Part shown: one piece after another, positions 22,048-29,890 of the stretch
How the letters are laid out: every line of letters begins with the position of its first letter
Position numbering within the stretch: the first letter of the stretch is position 1
From: Fimbriiglobus sp.
GTDB lineage: Bacteria > Planctomycetota > Planctomycetia > Gemmatales > Gemmataceae
DNA: 32,983 nt
NCBI GenBank assembly: GCA_022841795.1
Contig: JALHQU010000057.1
Location: 1 to 32,983, forward strand
Reading direction: 5' to 3'
The notes under the pieces: generated by a model
What the model was told of the DNA's origin: nothing
Seen by the model: the letters and a program-made list of their open reading frames with translations, nothing else
Databases searched by the model: none
Made by a program: the position numbers and the translations under genes

Positions 22048-23844
22048 TCACGCCTCCACCGCCACGTCGGCCGTCGCCTTCGCCTGGCAGGCCAGCACGA
22101 TGCCCTTCTCCCGGTCCCCCGGCTCCAGCCCGTCCTCGACCGCCATCGTCACCGCTCCCGAGAGCAACTTCACCCGGCAGAGGCCGCAGGTGCCCACGCG
22201 ACAGGAGTTGTCGATCTCCACCCCGACCTGGTCCGCCACGTCCAACACCGACAGGTCCGGCGAGAGTGGCCCAGCCTTGTTCGATTTGGTGAACGACACG
22301 GTGGGCAGGGCGGCCGTGGTCGCGGCAGGGGGCTGTGGCGGAAAGGCGGGCACCGGCTTGCCGAGCGCCGGGCCGAACGCCTCGGCCTTCACCCGGTCGG
22401 CCGGGACGCCGAGGTCGGCGAGGGCCTGCTTCACCACCTCCATCAGGGAGACGGGACCACACAGGTGGACGTACCGCGACACCACGTCCGGCACCGACCG
22501 GCTGATGAGTTCCTTGCTGAGCCGCCCGGTTTCCCCCGCCCAGTCGGTCCCCTCCGGGTGGGACACGCTCACGACCACCCGCAGGTTCGGGTGGCGGCGC
22601 TGGAGGTACTCCAGTTCCTCCCGGTAGATGATGTCCTCGGGGGCGTGGACGCCGTAGAGGAGGAAGATCTCCCCCGCCCACGCCCGGTCGGTCAGATACC
22701 GGAGCACGCTCATCATCGGGGTGACGCCGACGCCCCCGCCGATGAGCAGCACGCACTTGCACTCCCGCCCGGTGAACACGAACGCCCCGGCGGGCCCCGA
22801 GCAGTCGAGCAGATCCCCTTCTTTCACCCGGTCATGCAGGTATCCGGAGACCACGCCCCCCGCTTCGTGCTTGATGGTGAGTTCGGCGTAGTCGTGCTGC
22901 GTCGGGGAGGAGGCGATGGTGTAGGCCCGCCGCACCGGCTTGCCGTCCACCGCGACGGAGAGCGTGAGGAACTGTCCAGGCAGGAAGTCGAACGGCAGCA
23001 CCCCGCCGAGCGGGTTCATCAGCCGGTACGTCTTGACGTCCGGCGTCTCCTGGAAGATGCGCGCCACCCGTAAGCGACCCGACCATCGAGTGCCCGGCGG
23101 TGCCGGGTGATCCGGAGGCGACGCGGCGGAGGGGGGCGGTGCTGGAGTTGTGGTGGCGACCGGGGTGGAGGCCGAGGTACCGGTCAGCGCCCGGAGGAGT
23201 TCGGCGGCCCGCCGCATCTTCCGGTAGTACATCCCGACCATCGCCGCCGCGAACCCGACCAGGGCCGCCATGACGAGGAGGTGGAACCACGACAGCCCGA
23301 ACGGGCCGCCCGGCACCGCAGGCACGGGTGAGGGGGCAAGGCCCAGCTCCCGCTTGAACCAGTCCGTCGCGGCCGCGGACGGCTCCATCTCGCCGGCGGC
23401 AACCCGCCGGGCGGCGACGCCGGCCTCCATGCGTGCGGCCCCCTCCCGCACGCGGGCCAGGGCCGCCTGCGATCCGGCCCAGTCCTCGACCTCGGCCGCC
23501 CCGGCGAGCCGGTCCAGCCCGTCCGCGATGATGGCCGAGCCGTGCCGGAGTCGTTCGTCCCCGGCCGCCCGCAGATGGGACCGTGCGGCCGCGTCGAGGG
23601 GCGGCGCGTTCATCATTTCTGGAAACGGTTCCCGCGGTGGCGGGCCGTGCATGCCGTCCATCATCCCGCCCATACCCCCCGTCGCCGGGGCCGGCGGTGC
23701 CGCCGCGTCCCCTGCCGGTGGGCCGGCTGCCCCCGGGTGGTGTTTCGCATGCTCTTCGGGCGACACTTGCGCGGCGGCCGATCCGCCGAACAGCAGAACT
23801 GCCAGGAGAGCGGCGGGCACCTGTGGGATCAGTCGGAGCGTCAT
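22048..23844 (-). CDS. Membrane-anchored NAD(P)H-flavin-2Fe-2S reductase with exported N-terminal domain
   Basis: Product of 598 residues with an unusual order of parts. A signal peptide (1-26) is followed by SPEEHAKHHPG, a Gly/Met-rich stretch and an alpha-helical region (about 85-165). A transmembrane helix at 185-206 is followed by RKMRR, which places the rest in the cytoplasm. A ferredoxin-NADP reductase-type module follows: FAD motif R306-A-Y-T309, NAD(P) motif GGGVGVTPMMS (369-379) and the LCGP motif. The C-terminal plant-type ferredoxin has C548, C553, C556 and C586 for the 2Fe-2S cluster. It should take electrons from NAD(P)H and feed the cytochrome b encoded 1 bp downstream. The ATG at 23844 has GGAGGA upstream and starts the signal peptide. 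The domain order is rare in my knowledge; the electron acceptor is inferred. Confidence 0.9.
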   Translation of the reverse strand: MTLRLIPQVPAALLAVLLFGGSAAAQVSPEEHAKHHPGAAGPPAGDAAAPPAPATGGMGGMMDGMHGPPPREPFPEMMNAPPLDAAARSHLRAAGDERLRHGSAIIADGLDRLAGAAEVEDWAGSQAALARVREGAARMEAGVAARRVAAGEMEPSAAATDWFKRELGLAPSPVPAVPGGPFGLSWFHLLVMAALVGFAAAMVGMYYRKMRRAAELLRALTGTSASTPVATTTPAPPPSAASPPDHPAPPGTRWSGRLRVARIFQETPDVKTYRLMNPLGGVLPFDFLPGQFLTLSVAVDGKPVRRAYTIASSPTQHDYAELTIKHEAGGVVSGYLHDRVKEGDLLDCSGPAGAFVFTGRECKCVLLIGGGVGVTPMMSVLRYLTDRAWAGEIFLLYGVHAPEDIIYREELEYLQRRHPNLRVVVSVSHPEGTDWAGETGRLSKELISRSVPDVVSRYVHLCGPVSLMEVVKQALADLGVPADRVKAEAFGPALGKPVPAFPPQPPAATTAALPTVSFTKSNKAGPLSPDLSVLDVADQVGVEIDNSCRVGTCGLCRVKLLSGAVTMAVEDGLEPGDREKGIVLACQAKATADVAVEA

Positions 23845-23947
23845 CGGTGTCCTCCGCCAAGTGGGCTCAAGCCGCGACACGTTCGTGGATGAAGTCGGTT
23901 GAGTTGCTGCACCGAACACGTCATGTTCGTCTCCTCCGTCGTCTTGT

Positions 23948-24637
23948 TCACGGTCCAGTCGGGTGGTGTCCCGCGTGCTCTTCGGGCGAGATCTCGACGG
24001 ACGGGATCGCCGCGACCGCCTTCCGCTGCTCGTCGGTGAGTACCTGGGCGGATTCGCCGACCGAGCGGATGAAGGCCAGCCGCTGGTCGCCCCGGAGTTT
24101 TTCGACCTCGCGCACCTTCGCCTCGATCTTGGCCGGATCCGGCTGATCCGACGCCGTCAACTCCCACAACTGCTGCTCGGCCGCCTCGACCTTGCGCTCC
24201 GCGTCCGCGCGGCCGGCGGCTGCCCGCTGCTTGACCTGGCTGAGTCGCGCCGTCTGCTCGGCGGTAAGGGTGATGCGTTCCGAGTGGTCAAGGAAGAAGT
24301 CGGTCGCCCCGACGTGGTAGAGGAGGGAGGTGCCCGGAAAACTCGGTAGTAGTGTCGGCGGCATGGCCGTCCCGCCGCCCATCATGCTCATCATGCCCCC
24401 GCCGCCACCGGCCATGCCGCCCATCATCCCGCCGGATGCGGGCGGAGCCGCGGCCCCGGGCGAGGGCGGGGCGATTTTCGCCACCGCGGCTTCGAGCCGG
24501 GCGACTTTCGCGGCCAGCAGACGGACCTCCGCGTTCGGAGCCGTTGACTCCTGGCCGACCCCGATCGCCGGGCGGCCGAGGAGTACCGCGACGACTGTCG
24601 AGACAATTCCGAGTATCAGTTTTCGATGCTGCTTCAC
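23948..24637 (-). CDS. Periplasmic Spy/CpxP-like LTxxQ protein with Met-rich segment
   Basis: Product of 229 residues, exported by a signal sequence (about 1-28). A short coiled coil (36-55) is followed by a Met/Gly-rich stretch (MMGGMAGGGGGMMSMMGG) and an alpha-helical domain with two LTxxQ motifs, LTAEQ (124-128) and LTDEQ (200-204). These are the signature of Spy, CpxP and ZraP-type periplasmic stress or metal proteins. The tail SPEEHAGHHPTG nearly repeats the segment just after the signal peptide of the reductase at 22048-23844. Met and His groups suggest copper or silver binding. The start is the GTG at 24637, with AGGAGGA just upstream; the open frame to 24670 is less likely. Confidence 0.85.
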   Translation of the reverse strand: MKQHRKLILGIVSTVVAVLLGRPAIGVGQESTAPNAEVRLLAAKVARLEAAVAKIAPPSPGAAAPPASGGMMGGMAGGGGGMMSMMGGGTAMPPTLLPSFPGTSLLYHVGATDFFLDHSERITLTAEQTARLSQVKQRAAAGRADAERKVEAAEQQLWELTASDQPDPAKIEAKVREVEKLRGDQRLAFIRSVGESAQVLTDEQRKAVAAIPSVEISPEEHAGHHPTGP

Positions 24638-24740
24638 GCTCCTCCTGGCCAAGACGATCTCGTCAATCACGCGCGCCAGTGGTCTCGGCTAGACCGCACC
24701 CAGCGCTTCTACTCGCACACCCCGTCCCCATGTCCTCCCC

Positions 24741-25145
24741 TCACCGCCCCGGTCCGCTCGGCGACTCGCCGGGCAACGTCCGGACGAACCGCTCCCGGGT
24801 CGCGGCCGACTCGAAGTAGAGCACCCGCCCGTCCACGCCGAGCAACTCGGCCGTCGCCTTGTCCACCACCGCCCCCGTCATCAGGTCGCGGGCCTTCGTA
24901 TACCGCTCCGGCTCGGCCGCGATCTTCGCCTTACACATCTCGCAGCAGCCGAAGTAGGTCTTCCCGCCACGGGCCAGGGGGATGGCCGGGACCGTCATGA
25001 CCGTGTCCTGCATCATGCACACCCGCGTTCGCTCGGGGACGAACACAACAGGGGAAGCCGCCCACGCCGCGTCCCCTCCTCCGGCAATCGCCAGGACAAG
25101 CCCCAGCGCCACCACCCACGTCACCACCGCTTTTCGTCGTCTCAT
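24741..25145 (-). CDS. Exported Cys-rich TRASH/YHS-like metal-binding protein
   Basis: Product of 134 residues with a signal peptide (about 1-29). The first part has C43 and the cluster F-G-C67-C68-E-M-C71, matching the spaced cysteines of TRASH-like metal domains. A second part (VVDKATAELLGVDGRVLYF) resembles the YHS or NosL-type half seen in copper-handling proteins. I infer a periplasmic copper-binding or delivery role. Its place just downstream of the multicopper oxidase gene (49 bp) supports this. The ATG at 25145 has AAGGAGG upstream; the frame stays open to 25202, overlapping the oxidase stop, without a better site. Confidence 0.78.
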   Translation of the reverse strand: MRRRKAVVTWVVALGLVLAIAGGGDAAWAASPVVFVPERTRVCMMQDTVMTVPAIPLARGGKTYFGCCEMCKAKIAAEPERYTKARDLMTGAVVDKATAELLGVDGRVLYFESAATRERFVRTLPGESPSGPGR

Positions 25146-25194
25146 TGCACACCTCCTTGCATTTCGTTGCTGCCGTATTCGCAGCCGATCCGGA

Positions 25195-26544
25195 TCACTC
25201 ACCCTTCCGGGCCTTCACCCGAATGCCGTTCCGCTCCAACTCGCCCACGGTCACAGGCAGGGCGAGCGTCCCCGGCGGGTTCTCGTACCACCCGGGGTCG
25301 GCGTAGGACGTGATGCCGTCCCGAACTTTCAGCACGGTGAACATGCCACCCATCGTAATGGAGTCGTGCTTCCCCGCCCCGCCGACCATCGGGATGCTGT
25401 TCTCGGGCACTTCCATTCCCATGTCGCCCATGTCCCCCATCCCGTCCTGGCCCATCGTCATGTACTGCGGGAGGAGCGGCCGCACCTTGCGGTCGATGCC
25501 CCCGGGCTTCACCCCGATCATGTTCGGGATGCCGTGCCCCATCTGGTTCATCACGTGGTGGGTCATGTGGCAGTGGAACGCCCAGTCGCCGGGCGCGTCC
25601 GCCACGAATTCCAACGTCCGCGTGCTCCCGACCGGGACGAGGACCGTTGTCTCGGGCCACCGCGCGGACTCCGGCAGGCGGCCGCCGTCGGTCTCGGTGA
25701 CGAGGAACTGGTAGCCGTGCAGGTGGATCGGGTGGTGGTCCATCGCGCTCAAGTTGCCGATCCGCACCCGCACCCGCTCGCCCGTCCGCACGACGAGCGG
25801 CGCGGTCCCCGGGAACACCTTCGCGTTCATCGTGAGGACATTGAACTCCGTCATCTCGTTCGGGTTCGGTCGCGAGGTGCCGGGGTCGATTCTCCACTCA
25901 TGAAGGAGCAGGGCGAAGTCGCGGTCCACCCGCGGCTCCGTCGGCGTCCGGGGGTGGATGACGAAGAGGCCCGTCATCCCGAGGCCCATCTGCGTCATCT
26001 CGTCGTGATGCGAGTGGTACATGCACGTCCCCGACTGGCGGAGTGTGAACTCGTACTTGAACGTCTCCCCCGGCTTGATCGCCCGCTGGTTCAGCCCCCC
26101 GACGCCGTCCATGCCATTCGGGAGAAGGAGGCCGTGCCAGTGGACCGACGTCGCCGTCGGCAGGCGGTTCGTGACGAAGATGCGGACGCGGTCCCCGTCC
26201 ACCGCCTCGATGAGCGGCCCGTGGACCGAGCCGTTGTAGCCCCAGCAGGTCGCCTTGAGGCCGGGGGCGAACTCGTGCTCCACCTCCTCCGCGATGAGGT
26301 GATACACCTTGACCCCGCCGACCACCGTCCACGGGAGCTTGCTGCCGTTCGGGACCACCACCGGCGTGTAGTCCTTCCCCTCCTCCCCCGGCGGGACCGC
26401 CGCATCGCTCCGCGGCTCTTTCACGCCCGGTTCGTTCGCACCGAACGCGACGGTCCGTTGCGAGAGGAGGAACGCCCCGCCCGCGAGGGCCGCCGTCCCC
26501 GAACGCAGTACTTCACGTCTCGACATCCTGTTTTTGCTTTCCAT
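25195..26544 (-). CDS. Tat-exported multicopper oxidase
   Basis: Product of 449 residues with a twin-arginine signal (S8-R-R-E-V-L, then AALAGGAFLLS). All copper motifs are present: H135-W-H137-G, H177-S-H179, H271-P-I-H274-L-H276 and H324-C325-H326 with H330 and axial M335. These make the type 1 site and the type 2/3 trinuclear cluster. A Met-rich stretch (MTMGQDGMGDMGDMGMEV, about 362-379) resembles the substrate-binding Met segments of CueO/CopA-type oxidases, so Cu+ oxidation in the periplasm is the likely role. I chose ATG 26544, just after GAGAGG; ATG 26565 overlaps the stop of the preceding outer-membrane factor gene (ATGA) and is a possible alternative through coupling. It lies between that gene and the TRASH-like gene. 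Confidence 0.94.
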   Translation of the reverse strand: MESKNRMSRREVLRSGTAALAGGAFLLSQRTVAFGANEPGVKEPRSDAAVPPGEEGKDYTPVVVPNGSKLPWTVVGGVKVYHLIAEEVEHEFAPGLKATCWGYNGSVHGPLIEAVDGDRVRIFVTNRLPTATSVHWHGLLLPNGMDGVGGLNQRAIKPGETFKYEFTLRQSGTCMYHSHHDEMTQMGLGMTGLFVIHPRTPTEPRVDRDFALLLHEWRIDPGTSRPNPNEMTEFNVLTMNAKVFPGTAPLVVRTGERVRVRIGNLSAMDHHPIHLHGYQFLVTETDGGRLPESARWPETTVLVPVGSTRTLEFVADAPGDWAFHCHMTHHVMNQMGHGIPNMIGVKPGGIDRKVRPLLPQYMTMGQDGMGDMGDMGMEVPENSIPMVGGAGKHDSITMGGMFTVLKVRDGITSYADPGWYENPPGTLALPVTVGELERNGIRVKARKGE

Positions 26545-26561
26545 CGACCTCTCGCCTCTCC

Positions 26562-27965
26562 TCATTTGTGGTGGTGCATTGTCATCGGTTCCGCCTTCGG
26601 CTCGCCGAGCGTACTCGGCCGGAGCGGCCCGGTCGGGAGTCGCCGCCCGAGGGCCTTCTCCAGTTCGGTGCGGGCCAGCCAGTACTCGGCGAGCGCCTGG
26701 ATGAAATCGCGCCCGGCGTCGATCTGCTCCTGCTTCGCCTGGAGGAGTTGGAACACGCCGAGGAGCATGCCGTTATAGCGCAGTTGGGTTTGGTCGGTGA
26801 CGGCCTGCTGGACCGGCAGGACCGCCCGCTTGTAGAACTCGATCTTCTTCCGGGCGAGGGCCATCCGGCCGTACGCCAGTCGGACGTCGGAGCGGATCTT
26901 GATGGCGAGCGCCGCGTACCGGTCCTGGGCTTCGAGCAGCAGGTACTTCGCCCGGGCGCGGGCGGCCTGCCCGTGGTTGAAGATCGAGACGGGGATGTCG
27001 AGACTCGGCCCGGCCGTGCTCGTCCCCTCCGGCTCGCGCTCCGAATGACCGCCGAGCGTGAGCTGCGGGATGAGACTCGTAATGCCCGTCAACCCGAGCG
27101 TCTGTCCGAGCGCCTCAATCTCCGCGCGGAGGGAGGCGAGGTCGAGGCGGTCCGTCACCGCCCGCCTCTCGAGCTCGTCGGGCGAGAGGTCCTCGTCCGG
27201 GACGTCGGCGAGCCGCGGCGGAATCTTCCACCCGGTTTCCTCACCCCACAGGCCGAGGAGGACGTTCAGCCGCTCCCGGCCCTCGGTCACGGCGAACTCC
27301 GCGTCGGCAAAATCCAGCCGCGCCCGGTTCGCCCCCCGCGCTTCCTGCGCGACATCGAGGGCGCTCGTGTTCCCGGCCGCTCTGATCGCCCGCGCCGCCT
27401 CAAGCGAGGCGTCCAGCGCGTCCGCGACCGACCGCCGCATCTCGGCCGTCTGCTCGGCCGCCTGGAGCTTGAAGTACCCCTCCCGCACCTCGGCCGTGTG
27501 GTCGAGCAGTTCGTGCGTGACGCGGAGCCGCTCCCGCTCGAACCCGTTCTCGGCGATTCGCCGGCGGAGGGGGATGAGGAAGATGCCGATGAACTCCTGC
27601 GTCACGTCGTACTCGGCCGCCTGGCCGCGGAACCGCCGCCCGACGGTGAACACCGGGTTCTCGGGCAGCCCGGCCGCAACGATGTCACTCTCGGCGACGC
27701 CGAGTTCGCGGTAGAGCGCCCACAGCTTCGGGTTCTTGAGGAGCGACACCGCGACCGCGTCGTCCACCGTCATCTCACCGCCCAGTTTCGAGCTGACGAC
27801 TTTCTCGACCGCCTCCCGCCCTTGCACCTCCGCCTGCCAGTCCACCGCCACGGCGGCCCGGTCCGACACGTCGGCATGAATCTGGTCGAGGGACGCCTGA
27901 TGGTCCGCCGCACTGCATCCGCTCACGAAAACTGCGACCGCGAATCCGACCCGCTTACCGCTCAT
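26562..27965 (-). CDS. Outer-membrane efflux channel lipoprotein (TolC/CusC family)
   Basis: Outer-membrane factor of 467 residues. The signal sequence ends in a lipobox (FVSGC, C17), giving a lipid-anchored channel as in CusC. The body is the usual tandem of long alpha-helical repeats (MTVDDAVAVSLLKNPKL, later VQQAVTDQTQLRYNGMLLGVFQLLQAK), rich in Ala, Glu and Arg, with short beta segments. The end MTMHHHK adds His/Met ligands. It should complete a tripartite pump, but both RND pumps and adaptors in the window are on the other strand. The ATG at 27965 follows GAGGACC and overlaps the preceding lipoprotein gene by 11 bp, supporting coupling. Confidence 0.92.
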   Translation of the reverse strand: MSGKRVGFAVAVFVSGCSAADHQASLDQIHADVSDRAAVAVDWQAEVQGREAVEKVVSSKLGGEMTVDDAVAVSLLKNPKLWALYRELGVAESDIVAAGLPENPVFTVGRRFRGQAAEYDVTQEFIGIFLIPLRRRIAENGFERERLRVTHELLDHTAEVREGYFKLQAAEQTAEMRRSVADALDASLEAARAIRAAGNTSALDVAQEARGANRARLDFADAEFAVTEGRERLNVLLGLWGEETGWKIPPRLADVPDEDLSPDELERRAVTDRLDLASLRAEIEALGQTLGLTGITSLIPQLTLGGHSEREPEGTSTAGPSLDIPVSIFNHGQAARARAKYLLLEAQDRYAALAIKIRSDVRLAYGRMALARKKIEFYKRAVLPVQQAVTDQTQLRYNGMLLGVFQLLQAKQEQIDAGRDFIQALAEYWLARTELEKALGRRLPTGPLRPSTLGEPKAEPMTMHHHK

Positions 27966-28353
27966 GGTCCTCTTCGTGCTTCGGGGCGTCCCCTTTGTTC
28001 GCAAGCCGCATCCCACAGATCGAGCACTTCCCGGGCTCGTCCGAGCGGACCTGGGAGTGCATCGGGCACTGGTACTTTCCGGTAGTCGCGTCCGCTCTCA
28101 CGTCGCCGTGTTCGGCGGGCATCTTCATGCCTCCCATGTCGTGCGACCTCTTCATGCCGGTCATGGACCCGTCCGTCGGGCCGTCACCCGCTGTCGGCCC
28201 GAGCATCGAGCCGGCGGTGGACACGGCCCCCGCCGGTGCGTCCGGGTTCGCCGGGTGCGCGTACGGGAGGGGGGCGATCTCGACCGGCCCGATGCAGCCG
28301 GAAGAGACCAGGAGCAGGATCGCTCCCAGTCGAGTGCTAGTGGTCGTGCTCAT
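27955..28353 (-). CDS. Lipoprotein with heavy-metal-binding (YxCPMH) domain
   Basis: Product of 132 residues with a lipobox (SSGC, C20). A Met/His-rich linker (MTGMKRSHDMGGMKMPAEH) leads to a small metal-binding domain: Y94-Q-C96-P-M-H99, then GKC110-S-I-C113-G-M, as in the heavy-metal-binding domain found at the start of many copper P-type ATPases and CusB-like adaptors. Here it stands alone on a lipoprotein, so it may be a periplasmic Cu+ carrier (inference). The gene overlaps the upstream cytochrome gene by 17 bp and the downstream channel gene by 11 bp, a tightly coupled group. AAGG lies upstream of the ATG. Confidence 0.88.
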   Translation of the reverse strand: MSTTTSTRLGAILLLVSSGCIGPVEIAPLPYAHPANPDAPAGAVSTAGSMLGPTAGDGPTDGSMTGMKRSHDMGGMKMPAEHGDVRADATTGKYQCPMHSQVRSDEPGKCSICGMRLANKGDAPKHEEDHER

Positions 28354-28870
28354 TTGGTTTGCCTTCCAGGTTGTTTATCTCGTTCATCAGGTCTCGCTCC
28401 TTCTCGGACAGGGTCGGCAGGTGGCGGATGAAGTGGGTCAGTTTCCAGTTGTCCTCGTCGCTGCCGCCGAACCCGGGCATGCCGGTGAACCGGATGCCGT
28501 TCCGGATGATGTTCATGATCTCCCCGTCGGTGAGCCGCTGGGTGGCGTCCCCCCGCAAGTCCGGGGGCGGCGGGAACAGCCCGTCGCCGATCATCGTCTT
28601 CCCGTCGCCGCGGTTCCCGTGGCAGGTCGCGCAGTGGTCCGCGTAGTGGTCCCGCGCCTCCGCCAGGACGAGTTCCGTCGGCCGGACCGGGTTCACCGCC
28701 GCCTTCACCGAGGACGGCGTGGCGAGATCCCGGACGCGCCGGGCCGCCCACTCCTCGACCGCGCTCGGCTTCGCCCGGGCGCTCAGGCCGTGAACCCGAA
28801 GGTAGATGATGCCGCCGCCGGCCGCCGCGCCGGCGAACCCGATGAGCAGCGCCCACGATTTCCATTTCAT
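28337..28870 (-). CDS. Membrane-anchored monohaem cytochrome c (class I)
   Basis: Product of 177 residues with an N-terminal membrane helix (about 5-23), probably uncleaved or a signal peptide. One haem motif C80-A-T-C-H84 is followed by GNRGDG and the axial-ligand loop FTGM131-PGFGG, the usual class I layout. It is a periplasmic electron carrier. It could accept electrons from the multicopper oxidase substrate side or link the multihaem protein to a terminal oxidase (inference). The ATG at 28870 precedes the membrane helix; an open frame to 28972 adds a non-hydrophobic leader and overlaps the next gene, so I reject it. AGAGG lies upstream. Its 3' end overlaps the metal-binding lipoprotein gene by 17 bp. 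Confidence 0.92.
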   Translation of the reverse strand: MKWKSWALLIGFAGAAAGGGIIYLRVHGLSARAKPSAVEEWAARRVRDLATPSSVKAAVNPVRPTELVLAEARDHYADHCATCHGNRGDGKTMIGDGLFPPPPDLRGDATQRLTDGEIMNIIRNGIRFTGMPGFGGSDEDNWKLTHFIRHLPTLSEKERDLMNEINNLEGKPNEHDH

Positions 28871-28940
28871 ATCTTTTCGCCTCTGCGGTGAACGGCGTCC
28901 GGAAAGAGCCCGGACGCCGCAGTTGCCGTCCTTCGGCCGC

Positions 28941-29282
28941 TCAATGGGTGTGCGACTTCGACTCGTCGTCATCGCCGTGAATCATCACTTCGCTCGCCGC
29001 GAACGCGCCGCTTTCCAGTTTGCGCCCGGAGACCATGACGTGCTGCCCCTCCTTCAGGGCGGCCTTCGTCGCCTTCTCCCCACCCGTCCCCAACTCGTAG
29101 TTCGTTTCGGGACTGAGCGTCACGGCGACCGGGCCGGCGACGGTGCCGACCTCCAACCGGTCCCCCTTGAGAGAGACCACTTTCCCGGCGACCGTCGGCC
29201 CCTTGTGGAGTTTCGGGTCGTGGGCCAGGGCGGGCGAGGCGATGAGGAGTGCGGCCAGTATTGCGCAGATACGTCGTTTCAT
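28941..29282 (-). CDS. Small periplasmic DUF5666-like protein
   Basis: Product of 113 residues: a signal peptide (about 1-20) and a beta-barrel domain with GKVVSLKGDRLEVGT, then VTLSPETNY, and LKEGQHVMVSGR, the pattern of DUF5666/OB-like domains. His at the start (HDPKLHKGP) and end (HGDDDESKSHTH) could bind metal. Proteins of this form are common beside copper-resistance genes; the function is unknown. The start at 29282 precedes the signal peptide; GGAA is a weak site. The gap to the cytochrome gene is 70 bp, and two overlapping palindromes lie 40-64 bp upstream of the start. Confidence 0.8.
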   Translation of the reverse strand: MKRRICAILAALLIASPALAHDPKLHKGPTVAGKVVSLKGDRLEVGTVAGPVAVTLSPETNYELGTGGEKATKAALKEGQHVMVSGRKLESGAFAASEVMIHGDDDESKSHTH

Positions 29283-29387
29283 ATTCGGTTCCATTTTCAA
29301 GCTGTGCGTGTAGTGCGGCATCGCGGAACCGCGTACGGGAACGCGGCGCCCGGATGAACGGGACGTGGGGGGGCCGGGGGACGGCCG

Positions 29388-29792
29388 TTAGGCTGCCCGG
29401 CGAGAAAGTGGGGGTGCGTTCTGCGCGAGGGTTAAGGAACCGAGGAGTGACCGGAGGGTATGAGGGGGGCCGACGGCCAACGGGTCGGCGAGCCACAGCA
29501 TCACTGCGGGGCCGCTTCCGCTGAGGTCGATCGCCGAGGCGGTAAAACTGGGGAGTGCCAGAGACACCTGGTGTGGGGTCACGTCCACACCGACCGAGGT
29601 CATCGGCGAGAACGCCTCACAGCAGACCTGCTTCGTGCAGTGGTCGTGCGGGCCGACCGGTGCTGTCGTTTTCTGTGAGCCGCAGTGGTGAGAGATCTTC
29701 GCGGGCGACGCGACAGCGGTCGAGACGACGCAGTGGTTCGCCACCGAGAACCAGACGAGCGCGAGAAAAGTTGTAAACACATGCTTCAGCAT
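29388..29792 (-). CDS. Small exported Cys/His protein beside the efflux channel gene
   Basis: Product of 134 residues of unknown function with a signal sequence (about 1-28). The mature part has Cys and His groups: H35-H36-C37, H49-D-H51-C52 and C57-C58, then a hydrophobic region and the tail TLRSLLGSLTLAQNAPPLS. Size, layout and position beside an outer-membrane factor gene resemble the protein at 5893-6369 and CzcI-type proteins in czc operons. Homology among these is not shown by the sequence alone. I chose ATG 29792 for its fit with the signal peptide and an AAGG-type site; the frame is open to 29894. It lies 98 bp after the channel gene. Confidence 0.7.
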   Translation of the reverse strand: MLKHVFTTFLALVWFSVANHCVVSTAVASPAKISHHCGSQKTTAPVGPHDHCTKQVCCEAFSPMTSVGVDVTPHQVSLALPSFTASAIDLSGSGPAVMLWLADPLAVGPPHTLRSLLGSLTLAQNAPPLSRRAA

Positions 29793-29890
29793 TATCGCCG
29801 CCTTCAACCTGCCACCCGACCTTAGACGAGCGGGCGGAGCGAAAGCAACAAGATTCGGAATCCCGCAATCTCGGGGCGGCCTTATCCCCT

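Noticed and set aside
24982-26778. Long + strand frame over the multicopper oxidase
   Set aside because: Arg/His/Pro-rich shadow; the - strand frame has a Tat signal and all copper ligands.
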